A DNA stretch of 64,000 nucleotides from Sphingobacterium griseoflavum. GTDB lineage: Bacteria > Bacteroidota > Bacteroidia > Sphingobacteriales > Sphingobacteriaceae. The position numbers and the translations under genes are program-made. A model generated the notes under the pieces. The model worked only from the letters and a program-made list of their open reading frames with translations, ran no database searches and was not told the origin of the DNA. Below are positions 35,027 to 43,300 of this stretch, one piece after another; position 1 is the stretch's first letter, and every line of letters begins with the position of its first letter. Location: contig NZ_BNAF01000008.1 of NCBI RefSeq assembly GCF_014653155.1, forward strand, positions 62,001 to 126,000, read 5' to 3'.

Positions 35027-36133
35027 ATGGATGCGCACAGGTACATCGATTTGACGACGGATTTCGGCTTCAAGCGGATCTTCGGGTCGGAGGGCAACAA
35101 ACCTTTTTTAAAGGCCTTCTTGAACGAGCTGTTCCAGGGCCGCCTGCAGATCGCGGACCTGCAGTACGGCAGGAACGAGCACGTGGGCGATACGGTGGAG
35201 ATGGGTACGGTGATCTTCGACCTGCTGTGCAGCACGGAGGCGGGCGAGCATTTCCTGATCGAGGTGCAGCGCAGCACGCACCTGAACCTGAAGCGGCGGA
35301 TGCTGTACTATGGCAGCAAGCTGATCGCCGACTCGGCACCCCGCGGGCAGCGCCGGGACTGGGACTATGCGATCAGCGCGGTATACGTGGTCGTGCTGCT
35401 GGACGGCTTCCCGATCCCCGGCGGTGGGGGCGGCGCGGATTACCTGCAGGAGATCTGCCTGTGCAACCGCCGTACGGGCGAAGTTTTTTACGAGGAGATG
35501 GCGTACCTGTACGTGGAATTGGTTAAATTTGTGAAGCAAGGGGCTGATCTGCAGAGCGATCTGGACCGTTGGCTGTACGTGCTGAAGAACATGTCCAAGC
35601 TGGCCGGTCTTCCGGTGCACCTGCGGCAGCCCATCTTTGAGCAGCTGTTCGAGATAGCTGCCTACACGCAACTGAACAAGGAGGAACGCCATATGTACGA
35701 TGTAAGTTTGAAACGCAAGTGGGATGCCGCAGTCGTGCGGAAATACCAGGAACAGGAGCAGGCAAAAACCAGGGAGGCCCTGAAAGCTGCGGAAACCGCC
35801 CTAAAAGCTGCCGAGGCTGCCGAAGAAGCCCTCGTAACAGGCCTGAAAGAAGCCATGGATAAAGGCTTGATCGAAGGATTGGAAAAGGGTTTAGAAAAGG
35901 GTTTAGAACAGGGTTTGGAGAAAGGTTTAGAGCAAGGGATGGAGAAAGGGATCGAACAAGGGATGGAAGAGGGTTTGGAGAAAGGATTAAAACAAGGCTT
36001 AGAGCAAGGTGCACACAGAAAGACGATTGCGATTGCAACCACCATGCAAAAAAATGGCCTATCTGCCGAAGATATTGCTATCTATACGGGTCTTTCCCTT
36101 GCTGATATCGAGGCACTGAGCAGTAGTAAGTAA
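35027..36133 (+). CDS. Rpn-family PD-(D/E)XK nuclease (PDDEXK_2)
   Basis: The 368-residue protein begins with the family opening DLTTDFGFKRIFGSEGNKPF. The PDDEXK_2 core shows D65 (VIFDLLC) and E79-x-Q81 (HFLIEVQR), the expected catalytic acid and E-x-Q. QRDWDY-like and VVVLLDGF strands follow. Related Rpn proteins promote RecA-independent recombination and cut DNA; they are often multicopy. After an alanine-rich coiled-coil stretch (about 245-275), residues 280-330 are a degenerate hexapeptide run on the theme EKGLEQG. A short helical end (LSAEDIAIYTGLSLADIEAL) follows, as in many family members. It is flanked on both sides by direct copies of the interspersed repeat and lies about 130 bases after copy 5. 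DNA targets are unknown. Confidence 0.85.
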   Translation: MDAHRYIDLTTDFGFKRIFGSEGNKPFLKAFLNELFQGRLQIADLQYGRNEHVGDTVEMGTVIFDLLCSTEAGEHFLIEVQRSTHLNLKRRMLYYGSKLIADSAPRGQRRDWDYAISAVYVVVLLDGFPIPGGGGGADYLQEICLCNRRTGEVFYEEMAYLYVELVKFVKQGADLQSDLDRWLYVLKNMSKLAGLPVHLRQPIFEQLFEIAAYTQLNKEERHMYDVSLKRKWDAAVVRKYQEQEQAKTREALKAAETALKAAEAAEEALVTGLKEAMDKGLIEGLEKGLEKGLEQGLEKGLEQGMEKGIEQGMEEGLEKGLKQGLEQGAHRKTIAIATTMQKNGLSAEDIAIYTGLSLADIEALSSSK

Positions 36134-36211
36134 TATGTAGTGCGAGGCATCGCGCTATTTGCCGGCGGGCGGTTGCTGCCCATGCATGCTGGAGGCTACC
36201 CCCCTCACAAA

Positions 36212-36750
36212 TCCTTTCGCCGCTCGCCGCGGCAGGGCATCACTTTTGAAGGCCAAAAGTGATCAAAAGCCTTTGTCTCCTTGAGGTGCTCTGTCGCACA
36301 GGCCCTTCCTGCGCAAAGCACCCTGTTTGGCCGAAGCCGGAATAACGCCGCCATCGCTTTGGATGCGATGTCGACATGATTCCATGCTTGCCCTGCCCTC
36401 TTCCCCCAAACATGCTCTTTGCCAGCCAGCACTTGCAAGGAGACCTAAAAGTTCCGTTATACGCTTTTCCTTATCAACGGCAATCGTTCGCTATCTACAG
36501 CAATGCGATAATCAGCGATACGCTCGCTATCGCTTCTGCTCAATATTTAAGAGCTGGCACGTCACTTTATCACCTTATCACATCTTAACCTTATCACCCT
36601 CTCACTTCTTCACTCAAGGCACAATAGCCTCAGCATAACGCGAAAATCAGCAGTACCCTCACTATCGCTTCTGCCCATCATTAACAGCAATGTCGCATCA
36701 TTTTTGTTGCGTCTATAGAAACTTGCCTATGCACTGCCCCATAAGGATGC
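36212..36750 (+). repeat. Interspersed repeat family, copy 6 (long form, 3'-truncated)
   Basis: This copy runs from TCCTTTCGCCGCTCGCC to CCCATAAGGATGCA and contains the optional TTATCACC-rich tract (about 36560-36615). It stops inside the right arm of the long stem and passes into the leader CTGCTCAATCCTTCGGCAGC and copy 7. It begins about 80 bases after the Rpn gene stop. Confidence 0.85.
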
Positions 36751-36804
36751 ATGTCGCTTCCGCGGGGTTGCTGCTCAATCCTTCGGCAGCTTCCCCTCCC
36801 TTGA

Positions 36805-37399
36805 CCCTTTCGCCGCTCGCCGCGGCAGGGCATCACTTTTGAAGGCCAAAAGTGATCAAAAGCCTTTGTCTCCTTGAGGTGCTCTGTCGCACGGGTCCGC
36901 CCTGCGCAAAGCAACCTGTTTGGCCGAAGCCGGAATCATGCCGCCATCGCTTTGGATGCGATGTCGACATGATTCCATGCTTGCCCTGCCCTCGAGACCC
37001 CCAAACATGCTCTTTACCAGCCAGCACTTGCAAGGAGACCTAAAAGTTCCGTTATACGCTTTTCCTTATCAGCGGCAATCGTTCGCTATCTTACAGTAAT
37101 GCGATCTTAAGAAGATACCCCAGTTATCGCACGTCACTTTATCACCTTCTCACCTTATCACTTCATCACTCAAGGCACAATAGCTTTAGCATAACGCGAA
37201 AATCAGCAGCACGCTCACTATCGCTTCTGCCTTTTATTAACAGCGATGTCGCATCATTTTTGTTGCGTCTGTAGAAACTTGCCTATGCACTGCCCCATAA
37301 GGATGCAACAAAAATCAGCGACGGGGTTTTGGTTACTTTTGCCCTACAAAAGTAACGCCCCTGTCCCGGGCTTAGGGACGCCCAGTCCCGGCGAGGGAC
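36805..37399 (+). repeat. Interspersed repeat family, copy 7 (long form, complete)
   Basis: This is a full unit with the TTATCACC-type tract (about 37136-37170), the long ATTTTTGTTGC stem, the GTTACTTTTG hairpin (here with loop CCCTA) and the two GTCCC...GGGAC hairpins. It ends 6 bases before the stop codon of the leftward OmpA-family gene, so its right-end hairpins may act as that gene's 3' end. Confidence 0.87.
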
Positions 37400-37405
37400 A
37401 CCACC

Positions 37406-39340
37406 TTATTGGATCACTTCGAGCTCGGTACGCCTATTGGCTTGGTGTTCTGCTTCGCTGCAGTTGGCTATTTCAGTACAGAGGTTTACGAGCCGGCTTT
37501 CGCCGTAGCCACGAGCTTGCAATCTGTCGGCGGCTATGCCGCGACCCACCACATAATCTACTGCTGCCTGTGCTCTTCGTTGGGAGAGCTTCATGTTGTA
37601 ATCGTCGCTACCGCGGCTATCGGTATGGCTGGACAGCTCGATTCGCAAGCCCGGATTGTCTCGCATGACACGTACCACTTGGTTCAATACCAAAGCTGCG
37701 TCGGGCCTGATATCATGTTTGTCAAAATCATAATAGAGGTTCTCCAGCACAATTTTATCCCCGACCTTATTCAATGGTGCGAGGTACAGCGCGACGTGGA
37801 CACTGGTATCGCGCAGGTTATCCATTGGCGCAAGACGAGTGGAGTCGGCCATATAACCTTTATGGTCCGCAAAAACCCAATGTGTTTGGCCTGGCTGCAG
37901 TGCGAAGCGGAAGAATCCGTATTCGTCCGTTTGCTTGCGAGCCAGCAGCTCGCCCTGATCATCGAAGAGCGTCACCATCGTTTCGCCAAGGCCATCACGC
38001 GTTTTTCTATCGTGTGCCCGACCCTCTAGCGTGATCTGTCGGCTAGGCTGGTGCAGCTTTACGGTGTATAGGTCGTCGCTACCGAGTCCGCCGCGTCTGT
38101 TGGAAGAAAGAAAGCCCTCGAACGCATCATCATCCACGAGCAAGGGAGCCATCCCAAAATCATCGCCAGCCGTATTGATGGGGTAACGTAAGTTTTGGCG
38201 CGTACGGTACTCGCCGCGACTCCCCTGTGCTACGAAAATATCGAAGCCTCCCATGCCAGCAAAACCGTCACTGGCATAGTAGAGGGCATCGGCAAAGATG
38301 TTCGGGAATAGCTCGTCTCCGGGCGAATTAACCATTGATCCGGCGTTGACCGGACGACCCCAGGCACCTTTCGCGTCGCGGATGCAATACCAAATATCTA
38401 CGCCGCCCATACCTCCTGGGCGATCGGAAGCGAAATAGAGCGTTTGTCCATCTGCCGCGAGGCAGGCATGGCCTACGGAATACGCTTCCACCTTGTTGTA
38501 GGGGAAATCCTCTTCGCGCCACTGCTCGCCCTGCCTGACATAAAGCTTCAGCTCTAAATTATGCTTACGAAAGCGGCGACCGTCTTTTCGGTAACGCTCG
38601 GTATGCTTTCCTACGGCGGTGCGTGTAACATAGAGCGTATCGCCCTGTTCACTGGCGGCGAGTGGTCCGATATGGTAGCGAGCATCATTAAAAGTAACGT
38701 CAAATGGTTCGGCAAAGGACAGTTCGTGACCTGCGCGGTTGGCAGTGAACAGCCGCAAGTAAGACTGGCCACTCATGCCGCTTCGGCTTTTGCCCGAGCT
38801 ACGCGGTTCGCCCACATAGTATAGTTTGTCTTTTAGGGGGAAGGGCGCAAACTCGGCGAGTGCCGAGTTGACCTCCCGGAGGTTGTGAAGGCGGTGTGCG
38901 GTGGGGGAGGCGATCCAACGTATCGCAGAATCGCAACCTTGGATGGCCAGCTGCACTCGGGGTGAATCTCCATATTGGCGTTGATAGTCGAGGAGCTGCA
39001 CCTTGGCTTCGGTATATTTGCCATTCTGCCGAAGCGCCTGCACATATCCCCACAGAGCTTCTGGCCGATGTCGCGGCGTTTGCACCGCGCGCGCATACCA
39101 GTTTTCGGCCTGTTCATAATCATTGATGTATAGAAAGGCAGAAGCGAGGCGTTCCATATCCTTTACATGAGGCTTCTTTACTTGCAGTAGGTACTCATAC
39201 AATGGAATGGCCGCAGCATATTCCATCCGTTCATAGCATTCCTCGGCCTTATCCCGAAGTGTTAGCTGTTCCTGCCCGAATGCGGGGCAAAGCGCAATGA
39301 GCATGATAGCGATGGTGTTGATCAGAAGGGTAAATTGCAT
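37406..39340 (-). CDS. OmpA-family protein with TPR, WD40-like and Cna/regulatory domains (PorE-like)
   Basis: The 644-residue protein has a signal peptide ending near CPAFGQ, then TPR helices (about 25-140; AEECYERMEYAAAIPLYEYL). A PD40/WD40-like propeller follows (about 180-420; YFASDRPGGMGGVDIWYC, YYASDGFAGMGGFDIFVA and LSSNRRGGLGSDDLYTV are repeated blades), then a carboxypeptidase-regulatory-like beta-sandwich (about 435-510). The OmpA C-terminal peptidoglycan-binding domain lies at about 530-640 (YYDFDKHDIRPDA, LSSHTDSRGSDDYN). This architecture is that of the T9SS accessory protein PorE and its many paralogues. It is the last gene of a leftward triplet with PorP/SprF and a type-B T9SS substrate, 21 bases apart. 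Confidence 0.88.
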   Translation of the reverse strand: MQFTLLINTIAIMLIALCPAFGQEQLTLRDKAEECYERMEYAAAIPLYEYLLQVKKPHVKDMERLASAFLYINDYEQAENWYARAVQTPRHRPEALWGYVQALRQNGKYTEAKVQLLDYQRQYGDSPRVQLAIQGCDSAIRWIASPTAHRLHNLREVNSALAEFAPFPLKDKLYYVGEPRSSGKSRSGMSGQSYLRLFTANRAGHELSFAEPFDVTFNDARYHIGPLAASEQGDTLYVTRTAVGKHTERYRKDGRRFRKHNLELKLYVRQGEQWREEDFPYNKVEAYSVGHACLAADGQTLYFASDRPGGMGGVDIWYCIRDAKGAWGRPVNAGSMVNSPGDELFPNIFADALYYASDGFAGMGGFDIFVAQGSRGEYRTRQNLRYPINTAGDDFGMAPLLVDDDAFEGFLSSNRRGGLGSDDLYTVKLHQPSRQITLEGRAHDRKTRDGLGETMVTLFDDQGELLARKQTDEYGFFRFALQPGQTHWVFADHKGYMADSTRLAPMDNLRDTSVHVALYLAPLNKVGDKIVLENLYYDFDKHDIRPDAALVLNQVVRVMRDNPGLRIELSSHTDSRGSDDYNMKLSQRRAQAAVDYVVGRGIAADRLQARGYGESRLVNLCTEIANCSEAEHQANRRTELEVIQ

Positions 39341-39361
39341 AGCGATGCGGTTAATGGTGAA

Positions 39362-40378
39362 CTAGAAATACCTTGGACTGAGCATTTGTTGCAAGATACG
39401 GCCCATTGTGAGGCCCAGTGTAATCTCATGAGTGCCGCTCTGTAGCCCGCGCATCTGATTGATCATAAAGTCATAGGAGTAGCCGATGCGCAAGTTGTTG
39501 CTTGCATAGAACTGGGCAATACCGGATAGGGCATTTATGGCGCTAAGCTTCATGGGCGACTGATCGTAGTAGGGACGGTCGAACAAGCGGGCGCGGGTGC
39601 GATAACCTGCTCCGATCCAAAAACGTCCTTGAAAGATCAGCATTGCGTTGAGATCGAGCGAGGTGGGGCCTTTAAAATCGTCCTTCACCAAAAGGCTGGG
39701 ACGCAGGTGCAACCCCTCTTCAATGTTGATCAAACCGCCGGCAATCAAATAAGCATTGCTCGTGCGATAGAGGCTTTCGAGGCTATTTTGGTTGAAACGC
39801 ATGGCATTGTTCCGATTGTCGTTAGCAAACAAGTCTTGCACCGCCAAGCCGACATAGAGCCTTGGACTGGAATAGTAGATGCCTAATCGGATATCGGGAT
39901 TCCAAGTTGACATATAGCCCGGTGGAATGGCTTCATCCTCTGGATTGACGGGCTGCAGCTTGCTGCCGTCCAGCCCGTATTGCGTACCGCCCACCGCAAT
40001 GCCTAGGGCAAGACGCTGCGCATCCCGATCATCCAGCTGCAGTCGCAACGCATAATTTGCGTAGATCGAGGTTGCGCTCTGTGCGCCCAGTTTGTCGGCT
40101 GTGAACTGTAAGCCCGCAGCATGTCGCTTGCTGCGCGGATCCAGCACCCCGTCGACGGACAGCGATCCTGTACGTGGTGCACCGGGCCAGTCTGTCCATT
40201 GGCTGCGCAGACCAACCTGCGCAAACCACTCTTCCTTGTAGCCAGCGTAGGCTGGATTGACACTGATCGAGTTGAAGATATACTGCGTGAACTGTATATT
40301 TTGTTGTGCATAGCCTTGCGCTGCCGTAAGGAGCAGATAGAGCAAGGTGCTGTATAGGATATGTTTGGTTTTATTCAT
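39362..40378 (-). CDS. PorP/SprF family outer-membrane protein
   Basis: The 338-residue protein has a signal peptide ending near GYAQ, then QFTQYIFNSISVNPAYAG, the hallmark of the PorP/SprF family. A beta-barrel pattern follows (LGIYYSSPRLYVGLAVQDLF, IGYSYDFMINQM, THEITLGL). SprF-type proteins are needed for secretion or attachment of type-B CTD substrates of the T9SS encoded next to them, SprB being the model. The gene begins 3 bases after the stop of the giant repeat protein, so the two are probably coupled. Confidence 0.92.
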   Translation of the reverse strand: MNKTKHILYSTLLYLLLTAAQGYAQQNIQFTQYIFNSISVNPAYAGYKEEWFAQVGLRSQWTDWPGAPRTGSLSVDGVLDPRSKRHAAGLQFTADKLGAQSATSIYANYALRLQLDDRDAQRLALGIAVGGTQYGLDGSKLQPVNPEDEAIPPGYMSTWNPDIRLGIYYSSPRLYVGLAVQDLFANDNRNNAMRFNQNSLESLYRTSNAYLIAGGLINIEEGLHLRPSLLVKDDFKGPTSLDLNAMLIFQGRFWIGAGYRTRARLFDRPYYDQSPMKLSAINALSGIAQFYASNNLRIGYSYDFMINQMRGLQSGTHEITLGLTMGRILQQMLSPRYF

Positions 40379-40381
40379 TTG

Positions 40382-43300
40382 TTATTTGATCATTACCCAG
40401 CCTTTGAGCACGTTGGTTTCTGAACCTTTAATCGTGGTGATATGGTAATAGTAGGTGCCTTCAGGAAGGTTGCTTCCATTCCAGTCGTTATCATAATGCT
40501 CATTTTTGTACACTTCGTTTCCCCATCGGTTGATCACCAGTAATTTGATGCGATCAAACTGCTTATGACCGATAATCTCGAAGGTGTCGTTGATACCATC
40601 TCTTGTGCGCGGTGTAAATACATTGGGGATAAAAAGCTCGGAAGAAATATCGATGGTAGCGACAGCCTGCGCGCAGTTGTTTGGATTCAGCACCTCACAG
40701 ATGCGGTAAGGGAAGCTATAGCGGCCCGGGCGGATTCCAGCTTGAAGCGTAATGGAACCATCGCTGCCCATCGTTAGTGCTGCATCACTCGGTAGGCCGG
40801 GATGCAGTAGCACATCCGTGAGGATGATAGCCTTGCCATTGAGCTGGTCGTTGTCCAGCACCGAGATCGTCTGTTGGCTTTCGCGGCTCCAACTGACGGG
40901 GATATGCTCGTCTCGCGCAACAATGGGAGCAGGAACGATCTCGATAAAGGCCATTGCCTCGCTACAGTTGCTGGGGTTGAGTACTTCGCAAATACGGTAG
41001 CGCAGCTGGTAACTATTGGTTGGTTGCTTGCCGTTTATGAATATGGTGCCATCAGGCCGCAAATCCAAGCCACTTGGTGCTTCGTCGATCCAGGTGAGGC
41101 GAACATCCTTGGGTAGGAGTGCCATGTCGTTCAGCTTATCATTCTCCAGCACCGAAGCGGTGAGTCCGCCATCTTCGCCAACAACCGGGATAAAATGGTC
41201 GTCTACGGCTAGGATCAGCGCCTGCGCTACCCGCACGCGTGCTACGGCCTCGGCACAGTTGTTAGGGTTGAGGACTTCACAAATCCGATAGGGCAATTCG
41301 TATAGACCGGCAGCCGTACCAGCCGCGATGTGGATGCTGCCATCCTGCTGTATCTGCATGGCTCCGACTTCGGTATACACGCTGTGAAGGGCAATGTCTT
41401 GACGGACGACAGCTTGTTGGTTCAGGCTGTCGTTGCTCAAGATGCTGCTGGTGGTACCACCTACTTTACCATTGATCGTGAAATCATCGTCTAGCGCTAG
41501 TATTTGCGGGGCTATAACCTCGATGGTAGCAACAGCCTGAGCGCAGTTGGAGGGGTTTCGGCGTTCGCAAATCTGGTATGGATAGCGGTATGTTCCTTCA
41601 GGCACACTGGAGGAGACCGCTATGCGGCCATCCGCCTGCATAGCTATACCAGCGCGTGGTGCCACGTGCGGTGTTAAAAGTAAGTCGGTCGCTAAAACGG
41701 GAAGATTGGCTAGCCTGTCATTCCGCAGCACGGTTTCCGTGTGCACTCCTGATCGACTGCTGACACCTTTGAAATGGTCATCCAGTGCTTCCAGCTTCTT
41801 CCACGGCAGTGGCGCGATGGTGCACTTGGGGCAGGCAGGGTCGGTGGGATCTTCGGGCTTCGGCGTATTGCCCGGTTCGGATTCCTGCTCGATAGGCTTG
41901 CCCTGTGGCCCCTGCCCTTGGGCAAGTGCAATATTGGCTACATAGCCGCGATCCATATCAGCTTGTGTAATGGTGTGGTAAGCCGTTAACTCGGCAGTTT
42001 CGCCCACAGGCAGCTCAACGATGTGGCCTACTTGCGGGTTATCGGCGTTTGCATCCGTTACCGCAATTTGGCGTAGGGTTACATTTCCTACATTACGCAC
42101 AGTAATACGATAAGCCACTCGCTCGCCGGCGTAGCGGAACAGCACCGACAGATCCGCCGTTTTTACGACTTGGAGTGCAGGTGTTTGATCGATGGGCGTA
42201 ACGGTGCAATCCGGACAGTCGGGGTGCGGGGCGGGCGTATCGGGATCATGCTGATGCAAGGGATTGCTATCGGTAGAATGTGCTTCTACCGTGCGTCCGG
42301 CCGGATCTTCGCCCGTGACGAGGGCGATATTGTAGACGGCTCCCCGATCGACATCGGCTTGTGTAATGGTATGGGTGGCGGCGAAGGTTTGGCTTTGGCC
42401 CACTTCCAGCTGCGCCATGGTCGCCACCTCGGGCGTGTCGGCCTGCTCATCGCTGATGCGTACATTCTTGAGCGTTGTGTTTCCGCTGTTGACCACGGTG
42501 ATGCTATAGCGGATCACATCGCCTGGAACACGATAGCGTTGGCTGCGATCGGTCGTTTTTACCAAGCTTAAAGCGGGATCTTGCTGAACGGGCGTGATGG
42601 TGCAGGTGGGGCAATCGGGGTGCGGCTCGGGGTAGTTAGGTTCGGCAGGGTCAAGTGGATTGCTGTCTGCAGACTGTACTTCCACATTTTTTCCCCGCGG
42701 ATCATGCCCCTTTGCAACGGCTAAGTTGTATACTGCGCCGCGATCCACATCAGCTTGGCTGATGGTATGGTAGGCCAGAAAGCGACGCGTTTGCCCGACT
42801 TCCAGCCGAGATACCTGCCCCACGAGGGGATCATCGGCATTCGCGTCTGTAAGTCGTATGTTGAATAGCGTGACATTGCCGCTATTGGTGAGGGTTAACC
42901 AATACATGATCACGTCGCCGACATGTTTGTAGACTTGATTTCTATCTGTCGTTTTCAACAGCTGCAAAGCTGGATTTTGCTGCAACAAGGTGATGGTGCA
43001 ATCGGTACAACCGGGTTTGAACCAAGCTTCGGATTCCGGTAGGGGGTCGGTGTCGACGGAAAGGCTTTCCAACAAATTTCCCTCGGAATCGCGTGCCCAC
43101 ACCACGGCTTGGTTATATACGGCACCGCTATCCAGGTCCATCTGCGTTACGGTATGTGTAGCCGTAAACTGACGACTTTGCCCTACGGCGAGGTTGCTGA
43201 TAGATCCGACATAATTGGCGTCGGCGTTTGCATCCGTAATTACCAAATTGTTGGCCGAGCGGTTTCCCTCTTTATGCACTTTTATGCTGTAAGTGATCAC

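Noticed and set aside
35108..35692. 194-codon ORF antisense to the Rpn gene
   Set aside because: Long only because of the high GC and codon bias of the Rpn gene; the sense strand carries a complete nuclease family pattern.
33825..37399. Composite transposon made of the two repeat arrays
   Set aside because: Direct repeats flank the Rpn gene, but no terminal inverted repeats, target-site duplications or DDE/HUH transposase are visible, so only an association is reported.
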